A DNA stretch of 64,000 bases, from assembly GCF_038502225.1 (NCBI RefSeq), contig NW_027195241.1, positions 157,501 through 221,500 of the forward strand, in the 5' to 3' direction. Made by a program: the position numbers and the translations under genes. The stretch's first letter is position 1, and each line of letters opens with the position of its first letter. Shown here in pieces: positions 43,201 through 55,355 of the stretch. The DNA is from Cherax quadricarinatus (lineage: Eukaryota; Arthropoda; Malacostraca; Decapoda; Parastacidae). Under the pieces are notes generated by a model. It was given only the letters and a program-made list of their open reading frames with translations, did not search any database and was not told the DNA's origin.

Positions 43201-46200
43201 AGTGAGGTAGTCTGCTGGATATAGTTACTTAGCAGTGAGGAAGTTTGGTGGGTACAGTTACCAGGCAGTGAGGAGGTCTGCTGAATACAGTTCCCAGGCA
43301 GTGAGGTAGTGTGCTGAGTACAGTTCCCAGGCAGTGAGGTAGTCTCCTGGGCACAGTTCCCAGGCAGTGAGGTAGACTGCTGGGTACAGTTCCTAGGTAG
43401 TGAGGTAGTCTGCTGGGTATCGTTCCGTGTTAGTGAGGTAGACTGCTGCGAACAGTTACTAAGTAGTGAGGCAGTCTTCTGCGTTCAGTTACCTGGCTAT
43501 GTGGTAGTCTACTGGATACAGTTGCCAGGCAGTGGAGTAGTCTGCTGGATACAGTTACTGGGCAGTGAGGTAGTCTGTTGGGTTCAATTCCCATGCAGTG
43601 AGTTAGACCGCTGGGTACAATTTCCAGGCAGTGAGGTAGTCTGCTAGGTACACTTACTAGGTAGTGAGGTAGTCTGCTATGTACAGTTCCCAGGCAGTGA
43701 AGTAATCTGCTGGGTACAGTTCCAAGGCAGAGGTAGTCTGTTCTGCTGGGTATGGTTACCAGGAAATGAATAAGTCTGCTGGGAGCAGTTACCAGGCACT
43801 GAGGTCGTCTGTTGGTAGTGAGGTAGTATTTTGAGTACAGTTTGCGGGCTTGAGATTTTCTGCTGGGCACAGTTTCGAGCAGGGAGTAAGTCTTCATGGT
43901 AGAGTTACTAGGCAGTGAGGTAGTCTGCTGGGTGCAGTTACAAGGCAGTGAGGTAGCCTACTGGATACAATTCTCAGGCAATGAGGTAGTCTGCTGGATA
44001 CAGCTCCCAGGCAGTGAAGTAGTCTCCTGGTCACAGTTCCCAGGCAGTGAGGTAGTCTGCTGGGTACAGTTTCTAGGTAGTGAGGTAGTCTGCTGGGAAC
44101 AGTTCCCAGGCAGTGAGGTAGTCTGTTGGGTATCGTTCCTCGCTAGTGAGGTAGACTGCTGGGAACAGTTACTAGGTAGTGAGGTAGTCTGCTGTGTACA
44201 GTTCCCATGCAGTGAATAATCTGCTGGGTACAGTTCCCAGGCAGAGGTAGTCTGCTCTGCTGGGTATAGTTACCAGGCAATGAATAAGTCTGCTTGGAGC
44301 AATTGCCAGGCAGTGAGGTCGTCTGTTGGTACAGTTACCTGACAGTGACGTAGTATGCTGGGTGCAGTTATAAGGCAGTGAGGTAGTCTGCTGGATACAA
44401 TTCCCAGGCAACGAGGAAGTCTGCTGGGTACAGTTCCCAGGCTTTGAGGCAGTTTGCTGAATACAGTTTCAAGGCAGTGAGGAAGTCTGCTGGGTACAGT
44501 TCCTAGACAGTGAGGTAGTCAGCTGAGTACAGTTCCCAGGCAGTGAGGTAGTCTGCTTGGTACAGTTCCCTGTTTGTGAGGTAGTCTGCTGGGCACGGTT
44601 ACTAGGCAGTGAGATAGTCTGCTGTGTACAGTTCCCAAGTAATAATTTAGTCTGCTGGGTACATTTCCCAGTTTGTGAGTTAGTCTGCTGAGCACAGTTC
44701 CCAGGTAGTGAGGTGGTCTGCTGAGTGAAGTTCCCAGGCAGTGAAGTAGTCTGCTGGGTACAATTACTAGGTAGTGAGGTAGTCTGCTTGGTTCAGTTCC
44801 CGGGCTGTGAGGTAGCGTGCTGGGTACAGTTCCCATGCAATGACGTAATTCGCTGGGTACAGTTCCCAGCAGAGGTAGTCTGCTGGGTACAGTTTCCAGG
44901 CTTATTTTTGTCTGCCTCGCCTTCCACCGCTATCTGTAGGCCTGACATATGCACGTTCCAGTTAATGAGGTAGTCTGCTAGATACGGTTCCCAGACAGTG
45001 AGGTAGTCTGCTGAGTACAGTTTCCATGCTGAGGTAGTCTGCTGGGTACAGTTACCGAGCAATGAGGAAGTCTTCTGAGTACAGTTAACAGGCGTGAGGT
45101 AGTCTGCTGGGCACAGTTACTAGGCAGTGAGGTTATCTGCTGGGTGCAATTACCCGACAGTGAGGTAGTCTGCTGGACATAGCTCCCAGGCAATGAGGTA
45201 GTCTGCTGAGTACAGTTCCCAGGCAGTGAGGAAGTCTCCTGGGCCCATTTCTTTGGCAGTGAATTAGTCTGCTGGGTACAATTACTAGGTAGTGAGGTAG
45301 TCTGCTTGGTTCAGCTCTCGGGCTGTGAGGTAGCGTGCTGGGTACAGTTCCCAGGCAGAGGTAGTCTGCTGGGTACAGTTTCCAGGCAAAGGTAGTCTGC
45401 TGGGTACAGTTCCCAGGCAGAGGTAGTCTGCTGGGTACAGTTTCCAGGCAATGAGGTAGTCTGCTGAGTATAGTTCCCAGGCGTGAAGTCGTCTGCTGGG
45501 TACAGTTCCCAGGCAGTGAGGTAGTCTGCTGAGTATAGTTCCCAGGCGTGAGGTAGTTTGCTGGGTACAGTTACCAGGCAATGAGGTAGTCTGCTGAGTA
45601 TAGTTCCCAGGCGTGAGGTCGTCTGCTGGGTACAGTTCCCAGGCAGTGAGGAAGTCTGCTGGGTATAGTTCCCAGTTAGTGACGTAATCTGCTGGGCACA
45701 GTTACTAGGCAGTGAGGCAGGCTTTTGTGTACAGTTACCTGGCAGTGAGGTATTCTTCTGGATACAGTTTCCAGGCAGTGAAGTAGTCTTTTGGGTACAG
45801 TTACTAGGCAGTGAGGTAGTCTGCTGGGTTCAGTTCCCAGTCAGTGAAGTAATCTGCTGGGTACAGTTCCCAGGCAGAGGTAGTGTGCTGTGTTCAGTTT
45901 CCAGGTTTGTTTTAGTCTGCCTCGCCTTCCGCTGCTATCTGTGGGCCTGACATATGCACGCTCCAGGCAATGTGGTAGTTTGTTGGGTACAGTTACCAGG
46001 CAACGAGGTAGTCTGCTGGATACAGTTCCCAGGCAGTGAGGTAGTCTGCTGAGTACGGTTTCCAGGGGTGAGATAGTCTGCTGGGTACAGTACAGCACGT
46101 TAACGAGACAACGCAATAAGTGTCAGGGGCCCAAGACTCTTCAACTGCCTCCCAGCATTCATAAGGGGGATTACCAATAGACCCCTTGCTGTCTTCAAGT

Positions 46201-46860
46201 AGTAACTGGACAGGCACGTAAAGTCGGTACTTGACCAGCCGGGCTGTGGCTCGTACGTTGGATTGCGTGCAGCCAGCAGTAACAGCCTGGTTGATCAGGC
46301 TCTGATCCACCATGAGGCCTGGTCACAGACCGGGCCGCGGGGGCGTTGACTGCCGGAACTCTCTCCAGGTAAATTTCAGGTACTAGGCAGTGAGGTAGTC
46401 TGCTGGGTGCAGTTACCAGGCAGTGAGGTAATCTGCTGGATACATTTACTAGGTAGTGAGGTAGTCTGCTGGATACACTTACTAGGTAGTGAGGTAGTCT
46501 GCTGGGTACAGTTCTCAGGCAGTGAGGTAGTCTGCTGAGTACAGTTTCCAGGCAGTGAGGTAGTCTGCTGAGTACAGTTTCCAGGCAGTGAGGTAGTCTG
46601 CTGAGTACAGTTTCCAGGCAGTGAGGTAGTCTGCTGAGTACAGTTTCCAGGCAGTGAGGTAGTCTGCTGAGTACAGTTTCCAGGCAGTGAGGTAGTCTGC
46701 TCGGTACAGGTCCCAGGCAGTGAGGTAGTCTGTTGGATACAGTTCCCAGTTAGTTAGGTAGTCTGCTTGGTACATTTCCCAGGCATTGCAGTAATCTGCT
46801 GGGTACAGTTCCCAGGCAGTGGTAATCTGCTGGGGACAGTTCCCAGGCTTGGTTTTTGTC
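40263..46860. repeat. 33-bp satellite array (~6.6 kb, ~190 units)
   Basis: The head-to-tail unit is approximately CAGTGAGGTAGTCTGCTGGG + TACAGTTCCCAGG, with frequent TTACTAGG/TTCCCAGG alternation. The period is a multiple of three, so both strands show 11-residue periodic open frames (Leu-Pro-His-Cys type and Thr-Thr-Ser-Leu type) that are not genes. A ~70-bp non-monomer spacer ('gtctgcctcgccttccaccg', 'ctatctgtaggcctgacata') recurs near 40720, 41865, 42945, 44905, 45910 and 46855, giving a higher-order period of about 1.0-1.15 kb (one interval doubled). Divergence between monomers is moderate. Confidence 0.95.
46096..46380 (+). mobile_element. LINE A 3'-end fragment inserted in the 33-bp satellite
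   Basis: The stretch 'aagtgtcaggggcccaagac' to 'gaactctctccaggtaaatt' matches the C-terminal/3' end of LINE A copies at 3132-3420 and 25632-25915, in the opposite orientation. It is bounded on both sides by satellite monomers, so it is a 5'-truncated insertion into a pre-existing array. A target duplication is not clear. Confidence 0.88.
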
Positions 46861-48934
46861 TGCCTCACCTTCCTCCGCTATATGTAGGCCTGACATACGC
46901 ACGTTCCGTTTTGTTCCTGGCTATTTCAGCCTAATATCTATTTATGCAACTTCTTACAACTTTCTTTGTGATACCTCACGTCTCTCTCTGAGCTCCTCCT
47001 GTCCATGTATGTACCTTTGAGTTGTGTTTTTTTGTTTTATTAGAGTTATTTGTGTTTCTAGCACTTTCAGCTGTTATAGGCTGTGTAAACTCTGGTCCCC
47101 ATTTGTGTTAGTTTTATCCAAGATGAAAGTGTTGCTTCCATAAGGTATTTTTTATAACTAGGCATGCATTTAACACAGTTTTATGCATCTGGCTGGGTAA
47201 GACTGCAATACATTCTTAAATGAAGACACTACCACACATGCATGTGTCGTCACTGATTTTGGTGAATGACGCGGAGGGGACTTCTGAGCCATCCTTCGTC
47301 TCTCTCTCATCTGAATATCTGTGATATATTTTCCCCGTTCTTTCTGGGACGTTTGTCCTAATCTATTTTGCCCGCCGGACACTCTACAAAAGGGGCATCT
47401 GGTTATCGGCTTACTTTTAGCCAACTCCATTTTTTCCTCTCTGCATATAATTCTTTAATGGTCTTTGGTGGGAAGCCGGTTACTGTACTCAGGTGTGGGT
47501 GTTGGCGTCTATTTACAAAGGAACTTTTGTTCCTTTTCTCTCATCTAGCCTCGGGCAACAAATCTTCCTCGCACCATCGATTATTATAATTATTATCACG
47601 AGGGAGCGCTAAATCAGTAAGATTATACAGCTCATGTGGGGGGATGGGACGGAAGATACTCAGGCTCAATGCAGGGAATTGGAGCACAGATCCAATTCCC
47701 AAGATCAAAAGCCCCTCACCAGCGTCAAGGGGCTCGTACCATCGACAAGTCGGGCTCGATACGGCTTATGCTGCCAGTGGCCCTGATAAACCCAACAAAG
47801 AAAGAATGACTCGGAGCACACGTAATTTAGGCTACCGAGTGGAGGTCAACGTTCACCTAATTCTACACTCTTCAGCTACACTTATATTTTGCTTCAGACA
47901 AGCCCGTCTATGATGAACATCCCTTCAAAGCTGACTTCAGGATTCATCAAAGGTTCATTATAGTGGAAGTAGTTTACTTCTGACTGCTGGCTTTAGACAC
48001 CACCCTTCCTTCCTTCCCCTAGTAAGCTGCGAGCAGCAACACCGTCTCTTGTTCAGACAGTGACCTCAACACCTTCCTCACCCGCGGCTCATTACTGCCA
48101 CTATTACCTCCCTCCTTTTATTGTATCGTATATCAATCCATGTCTTTATATCTCCACTGGTTTTAGTAGTATATATACGTGTCTGTTTTGGGATTCTTGT
48201 TATTCATGTTACCTAATTGTAGTAATTTATTTTAGTTTTCTTGTTTATGCTTATTATTCACACTATTATTTTTTTATCCCTTGTGAAATACAATTGTGTG
48301 CAATTATTCGATATCACTCCTTTTAGAAATAATTAGACTCTCACTGAAAAAAAAAATCGTATTCCATTAAACATAATAAATGACAAAATTAAAATCACAA
48401 TTCCTTCCTGTCAGATTCCTCCCATGGCAGACATTGGTCTGAGACACTGCCTGAACAGGGAGCCAGGGCCGGGCCACCTCTTGGAGGGTGATTATACCGG
48501 CGAATCTAGCAACAGCAACCTCGTGTTAGTAGCAGACAGTGTTTACTGTTTGAAAAATTATTTTAACAAGTTGTGTGATAGTGGACACTGGAATCCCCAG
48601 AGTCTTTCATAGACTATCCAGGGCAATGAGTTGACCTCAACACAAAGATGTCTTATAAACTAGTCCCATAGAAATTTGATAAATTTCTTTAGTCCTGAGT
48701 ATCGAATTGCTTCCTGGTGTTTGTATAAATTCGCATCCTATGGCGGCCAGAGGGTGAACTGAACTCGTGTTTAAAGTATCATGACAAGGGATACTTTTCT
48801 TTGAATTCCATGGAGAAGTAAATCAAATTCTTCCTTAGTAAGTCTTGTGGAACTAAACTGAAGGAACAAGGGGTAATAATACCTTCTGTATAATTTACAG
48901 ACAAAAGAAGGAATTTTTTAAGAAGTGTGTGGGC
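46861..48934. other. Mostly unassigned DNA with one dispersed repeat
   Basis: No gene was recognised. The start (46861-46905) is the last satellite spacer. At 47598-47740 a sequence with 'gcgctaaatcagtaagattatacag' and 'gagcacagatccaattccc' resembles, from memory, a repeat common in decapods. The rest shows only short random frames. Confidence 0.5.
47598..47740. repeat. Probable dispersed decapod repeat
   Basis: It is recognised by resemblance only: 'cgctaaatcagtaagattatacagc', 'ggaattggagcacagatccaattcccaagatc' and 'agcccctcaccagcgtcaagg'. A short related piece, 'cctcctgggtttagcgactt' near 49920, may be its other end. Confidence 0.4.
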
Positions 48935-49350
48935 GTTGTTCGGATGGAAAGACAGAACTGACTTATAATGTTTTAAATAAAAGGAATCTAGATGTCATAA
49001 CACTAAGTAAGAGAAAGCTAAATAAGCAGGAATAATTTCAAGTTGAAGGAGTAAACAGGGTTAAATCGGATGTACTGAAGAGAACTGAATCTAAAGAAGT
49101 AACAGTGATATTAAATTATCATGAACTATGCAAGAAAATGGGTTAAAGAAATTCAAAATTCATGTGGATAAATATAACGCTGGGATGTGAGAAGTGAGAT
49201 GCAGTAAGTGTTGATGCACCGGCGAGGGAGGTTTGCGAGAGGAGAGAAAAAGGTTTTGAGAAGAGTTAAGTGAATGTTTAAAGGTTTTGAAGCAGGTAAG
49301 AGAACAATTATTGTGCGGGACCTAAATGCTACAGTGAGACATACTGGTGT
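48935..49350 (+). pseudogene. LINE E endonuclease fragment
   Basis: The plus strand reads 'NLDVITLSKRKLNKQE', 'FQVEGVNRVKSDVLKR', 'VTVILNYHELCKKMG', 'FMWINITLGCEK' and 'VSVDAPA', and in another frame 'RTIIVRDLNATVRHTG'. This is the LINE endonuclease often annotated as 'craniofacial development protein 2-like'. The catalytic Glu of 'SETKL' is now Lys, and at least six stops interrupt it, so it is long dead. Confidence 0.72.
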
Positions 49351-50106
49351 CAGAGCATATTAAGCTAGATTGTAGTGCCAAAGGTAACTAATAATAAAGT
49401 CTTCTAATTCATTTTTTTACAGAAACGCTGTATGACCGCTTAGTTTTAATTGTCATAATAATAATAATAATAATTTAGAAAGAATTTATGTAATATTTAA
49501 TACTATAAGACGAAGAGGATTAATAAGTATACATAATTAACGAAATCGCAATTACACGATTGCAAACAAATCACAGAACTGGAAGGGTTCAAACCCATAA
49601 CGGTGAAGTGTCAGCAGTTTGCTAGAATATACATTACTAGATTAAAGATGGATTTGTTGTATTTATATATTCATCATTTAGGGGAGCGACGGATATATTA
49701 TATTGTTGTTGAGTTGAATCTACAATAATAGTGAAGTGTAGATGAAGTACAAGAAGAATGATATAGAAGGTAAGTGAAATGTGAATATTAATGAATTACG
49801 AAAAGATGTATTCAACTTTTGGAAGAAAGATGTTAAATAGAGCACATAGGTAACGTTGTGTTAGAGAGGTACGGAGTGGAGTTAAAACTGCTGTACTAGT
49901 GTCTGTAACCCTGTTTGACCCTCCTGGGTTTAGCGACTTGTATTGATTTTAATTATAATAATGTACTAGTGTGTGCAGCAACAATATTTCTCAGGATACG
50001 AGGGTAGATGTGGGTGAGATGAGCATTAATTAATGAAATGAGGAGGTAAAGATAGTGAAATATAATAAAAACTTTGACAGGTGGGAGGTATTATGCTATG
50101 TGGAAG
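49351..50106. other. Unassigned A/T-rich DNA
   Basis: It contains a short (ATA)n tract near 49457-49473 and no recognised coding sequence. Confidence 0.5.
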
Positions 50107-53100
50107 TGATGTAGGGAGAGTGACGTAGGGAGAGTGACGTAGGGAGAGTGACGTAGGGAGAGTGATGTAGGGAGAGTGATGTAGGGAGAGTGACGTAGGG
50201 AGAGTGACGTAGGGAGAGTGATGTAGGGAGAGTGATGTAGGGAGAGTGACGTAGGGAGAGTGATGTAGGGAGAGTGATGTAGGGAGAGTGATGAAGGGAG
50301 AGTGACGTACGGAGAGTGATGTAGGGAGAGTGATGTAGGGAGAGTGATGTAGGGAGAGTGATGTAGAGAGAGTGACTTAGGGAGAGTGATGTAGGGAGAG
50401 TGATGTAGGGAGAGTGACGTAAGGAAAGTGATGTAGGGAGAGTGATGTAGGGAGAGTGATGTAGGGAGAGTGACGTAGGGAGAGTGATGTAGGGAGAGTG
50501 ATGAAGGGAGAGTGACGTAGGGAGAGTGATGTAGGGAGAGTGATGAAGGGAGAGTGACGTAGGGAGAGTGACGTAGGGAGAGTGACGTAGGGAGAGTGAC
50601 GTAGGGAGAGTGATGTAGGGAGAGTGATGTAGGGAGAGTGATGAAGGGAGAGTGACGTAGGGAGAGTGACGTAGGGAGAGTGACGAAGGGAGAGTAACGT
50701 AGGGAAAGTGACGTAGGGAGAGTGATGTAGGGAGAGTGACGAAGGGAGAGTGACGTAGGGAGAGTGACGTAGGGAGAGTGACGTAGGGAGAGTGACGTAG
50801 GGAGAGTGATGTAGGGAGAGTGATGTAGGGAGAGTGACGTAGGGAGAGTGACGTAGGGAGAGTGACGTAGGGAGAGTGACGTAGGGAGAGTGACGTAGGG
50901 AGAGTGACGTAGGGAGAGTGACGTAGGGAGAGTGATGTAGGGAGAGTGACGTAGGGAGAGTGATGTAGGGAGAGTGATGTAGGGAGAGTGATGTAGGGAG
51001 AGTGATGTAGGGAGAGTGATGTAGGGAGAGTGACGTAGGGAGAGTGACGTAGGGAGAGTGACGTAGGGAGAGTGATGAAGGGAGTGACCTAGGGAGAGTG
51101 ATGTAGGGAGAGTGACGTAGGGAGAGTGATGTAGGGAGAGTGACGTAGGGAGAGTGATGTAGGGAGAGTGACGTAGGGAGAGTGACGTAGGGAGAGTGAC
51201 GTAGGGAGAGTGACGTAGGGAGAGTGATGTAGGGAGAGTGACGTAGGGAGAGTGATGTAGGGAGAGTGACGTAGGGAGAGTGATGTAGGGAGAGTGACGT
51301 AGGGAGAGTGACGTAAGGAGAGTGACGTAGGGAGAGTGACGTAGGGAGAGTGACGTAGGGAGAGTGACGTAAGGAGAGTGACGTAGGGAGAGTGATGTAG
51401 GGAGAGTGATGTAGGGAGAGTGACGTAGGGAGAGTGATGTAGGGAGAGTGACGCAGGGAGAGTGATGTACGGAGAGTGATGTAGAGAGAGTGATGTAGGG
51501 AGAGTGACGTAGGGAGAGTGATGTATGGAGAGTGACGTAGGGAGAGTGATGTAGGGAGAGTGATGTAGGGAGAATGATGTAGGGAGAGTGATGTAGGGAG
51601 AGTGACGTATGGAGAGTGATGTAGGGAGAGTGATGTAGGGAGAATGATGTAGGGAGAGTGATGTAGGGAGAGTGACGTATGGAGAGTGATGTAGGGAGAG
51701 TGATGTAGGGAGAATGATGTAGGGAGAGTGACGTAGGGAGAGTGATGTAGGGAGAGTGACGTAGGGAGAGTGACGTAGGGAGAGTGACGTAGGGAGAGTG
51801 ATGTAGGGAGAGTGATGTAGGGAGAGTGACGTAGGGAGAGTGATGTAGGGAGAGTGACGTAGGGAGAGTGATGTAGGGAGAGTGATGTAGGGAGAGTGAT
51901 GTAGGGAGAGTGATGTAGGGAGAGTGATGTAGGGAGAGTGATGTAGGGAGAGTGATGTAGAGAGAGTGATGTAGGGAGAGTGATGTAGGGAGAGTGATGT
52001 AGGGAGAGTGATGTAGGGAGAGTGATGTAGGGAGAGTGACGTAGGGAGAGTGATGTAGGGAGAGTGATGTAGGGAGAGTGATGTAGGGAGAGTGACGTAG
52101 GGAAAGTGACGTAGGGAGAGTGATGTAGGGAGAGTGACGTAGGGTGAGTGATGTAGGGAGAGTGATGTAGGGAGAGTGACGTAGGGAGAGTGATGTAGGG
52201 AGAGTGACGCAGGGAGAGTGATGTAGGGAGAGTGATGTAGGGAGAATGATGTAGGGAGAGTGATGTAGGGAGAGTGACGTATGGAGAGTGATGTAGGGAG
52301 AGTGATGTAGGGAGAATGATGTAGGGAGAGTGATGTAGGGAGAGTGACGTATGGAGAGTGATGTAGGGAGAGTGATGTAGGGAGAATGAGGTAGGGAGAG
52401 TGACGTAGGGAGAGTGATGTAGGGAGAGTGACGTAGGGAGAGTGACGTAGGGAGAGTGACGTAGGGAGAGTGATGTAGGGAGAGTGATGTAGGGAGAGTG
52501 ACGTAGGGAGAGTGATGTAGGGAGAGTGACGTAGGGAGAGTGATGTAGGGAGAGTGATGTAGGGAGAGTGATGTAGGGAGAGTGATGTAGGGAGAGTGAT
52601 GTAGGGAGAGTGATGTAGGGAGAGTGATGTAGGGAGAGTGATGTAGGGAGAGTGACGTAGGGAGAGTGATGTAGGGAGAGTGATGTAGGGAGAGTGATGT
52701 AGGGAGAGTGATGTAGGGAGAGTGATGTAGGGAGAGTGATGTAGGGAGAGTGATGTAGGGAGAGTGACGTAGGGAGAGTGACGTAGGGAGAGTGATGTAG
52801 GGAGAGTGACGTAGGGAGAGTGATGTAGGGAGAGTGATGTAGGGAGAGTGACGTAGGGAGAGTGACGTAGGGAGAGTAACGTAGGGAGAGTGACGTAGGG
52901 AGAGTGATGAAGGGAGAGTGACGTAGGGAGAGTGACGTAGGGAGAGTGAAGTAGGGAGAGTGACGTAGGGAGAGTGACGTAGTGAGAGTGACGTAGGGAG
53001 AGTGATGTAGGGAGAGTGACCTAGGGAGAGTGATGTAGGGAGAGTGACGTAGGGAGAGTGACGTAGGGAGAGTGATGTAGGGAGAGTGACGTAGGGAGAG

Positions 53101-54738
53101 TGATGTACGGAGAGTGACGTAGGGAGAGTGATGTAGGGAGAGTGACGTAGGGAGAGTGATGTAGGGAGAATGACGTAGGGAGAGTGACATAGGGAGAGTG
53201 ACGTAGGGAGAGTGATGTAGGGAGAGTGATGTAGGGAGAGTGACGTAGGGAGAGTGATGTAGGGAGAGTGATGTAGGGAGAGTGATGAAGGGAGAGTGAT
53301 GTAGGGAGAGTGATGTAGGGAGAGTGACGTAGGGAGAGTGACGTAGGGAGAGTGATGTAGGGAGAGTGACGTAGGGAGAGTGATGTAGGGAGAGTGACGT
53401 AGGGAGAGTGACGTAGGGAGAGTGACGTTGGGAGAGTGACATAGGGAGAGTGACGTAGAGAGAGTGATGTAGGGAGAGTGACGTAGGGAGAGTGATGTAG
53501 GGAGAGTGATGTAGGGAGAGTGATGTAGGGAGAGTGACGTAGGGAGAGTGATGTAGGGAGAGTGACGTAGGGAGAGTGAGGTAGGGAGAGTGACGTAGGG
53601 AGAGTGACGTAGGGAGAGTGACGTAGGGAGGGTGACGTAGGGAGAGTGACGTAGGGAGAGTGATGTAGGGAGAGTGACGTAGGGAGAGTGATGTAGGGAG
53701 AGTGACGTAGGGAGAGTGACGTAGGGAGAGTGACGTAGGGAGAGTGATGTAGGGAGAGTGACGTAGGGAGAGTGACGTAGGGAGAGTGACGTAGGGAGAG
53801 TGATGTAGGGAGAGTGATGTAGAGAGAGTGACGTAGGGAGAGTGACGTAGGGAGAGTGATGTAGGGAGAGTGACGTAGGGAGAGTGATGTAGGGAGAGTG
53901 ACGTAGGGAGAGTGATGTAGGGAGAGTGACGTAGGGAGAGTGATGTAGGGAGAGTGACGTAGGGAGAGTGACGTAGGGAGAGTGACGTAGGGAGAGTGAC
54001 GTAGGGAGAGTGATGTAGGGAGAGTGACGTAGGGAGAGTGATGTAGGGAGAGTGATGTAGGGAGAGTGATGAAGGGAGAGTGACGTAGGGAGAGTGATGT
54101 AGGGAGAGTGATGTAGGGAGAGTGATGTAGGGAGAGTGACGTAGGGAGAGTGATGTAGGGAGAGTGACGTAGGGAGAGTGATGTAGGGAGAGTGACGTAG
54201 GGAGAGTGATGCAGGGAGAGTGACGTAGGGAGAGTGACGTAGGGAGAGTGACGTAGGGAGAGTGACGTAGGGAGAGTGACGTAGGGAGAGTGATGTAGGG
54301 AGAGTGATGTAGGAAGAGTGACGTAGGGAGAGTGATGTAGGGAGAGTGACGTAGGGAGAGTGATGTAGGGTGAGTGACGTAGGGAGAGTGACGTAGGGAG
54401 AGTGACGTAGGGAGAGTGACGTAGGGAGAGTGACGTAGGGAGAGTGATGTAGGGAGAGTGATGTAGGGAGAGTGACGTAGGGAGAGTGATGTAGGGAGAG
54501 TGACGTAGGGAGAGTGACGTAGGGAGAGTGACGTAGGGAGAGTGACGTAGGGAGAGTGACGTAGGGAGAGTGATGTAGGGATAGTGATGTAGGGAGAGTG
54601 ATGTAGGGAGAGTGATGTAAGGAGAGTGATGTAGGGAGAGTGACGTAGGGAGAGTGACGTAGGGAGAGTGATGCAGGGAGAGTGATGTAGGGAGAATGAT
54701 GTAGGGAGAGTGATGTAGGGAGAGTGACGTAGGTAGAG
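50107..54738. repeat. 14-bp satellite array (~4.6 kb, ~330 units)
   Basis: The unit is GTGACGTAGGGAGA or GTGATGTAGGGAGA, head to tail, with rare variants (gaagg, tatgg, agaatg, gcagg). Three units make 42 bases, so all three minus-strand frames stay open. This yields a spurious 1021-codon frame with a 14-residue period. The dominant variation is C/T at the CpG (GACG against GATG). A block with the variants 'gacgtatgg' and 'agaatg' recurs at a 70-bp period at 51604-51720 and again 672 bp (48 units) downstream, showing segmental duplication within the array. Confidence 0.97.
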
Positions 54739-55084
54739 TAATGTGAGAGAGAGTGCAGTTGGAGAGTCAGTGAGAAAATGGGTGAGTCTTTGTCAGTAAA
54801 TTTTGTTGAGAATAATAAACCTTCTTGGGTAGAGATTAATACACAGAGAAAACTTAGGGAGATGGAGGTACTGTAAAGAAGGAGAGAATGCTTTGATTAT
54901 GTGATAAACATTGATAAGAGAGATGCAGTGATTTTACGCACTAAAGAGGAGTAGAGCCAAAAGCAAATGATGCAAGTTGCAACAGGCTCTGAGTAAAATG
55001 AATGTGGGTAATGCAGTCAAGAACACGACAAATTATAGAAACCACTTGCCTCCAAACACTCCTAATACGATGACACAAGCCTGT
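54739..55084. other. Unassigned DNA at the array edge
   Basis: Purine-rich transition out of the 14-bp array, then non-repetitive sequence; no gene recognised. Confidence 0.45.
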
Positions 55085-55355
55085 TGGACGTCCAAGCACC
55101 TTGCACTCTAAACCTTTTCTCCCTCCCTTCAGCCTTTTCCAGGCCAACCCTTTTCCCTGCTTCCCTTCACCCAAGATTTATACGTCCTCAGTGTAATCTT
55201 TTTTTTTTTCATCCTCTCTATATATCTAAATATTCAAATTACTTCAAGAAATCTTTAGCTTGTGCATAATACTTTTGGTAACTCCGCACCTACTTATCTC
55301 AAACTCCAAGTTCTCTGCATAATATTCCTACAGCGCTCTACCATCAAAAACGACA
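55085..55355 (-). pseudogene. LINE E fragment: C-terminal region
   Basis: On the minus strand 'NIMQRTWSLR' with decayed following sequence corresponds to 'NIMQRIRCVEIR' of the LINE E piece at 2755-3115, and the Gly-rich tail follows toward 55085. It appears to continue the LINE E copy at 56540-57480, separated by an inserted ~1.16 kb. Confidence 0.6.

Noticed and set aside
40260..46868. Many overlapping 60-160-codon frames with Cys/His/Thr periodicity, considered as a repeat protein family
   Set aside because: They occur in both strands and several frames of the 33-bp satellite, with stops scattered at random. This is explained by a period divisible by three.
48424..48612. Small host exon (62 codons)
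   Set aside because: No motif, no convincing splice context readable, and length within chance expectation.
50377..53442. 1021-codon open frame
   Set aside because: Pure 14-bp satellite; three units equal 14 codons, so all frames stay open, and the protein is a monotonous Ser/Leu/His/Tyr repeat.
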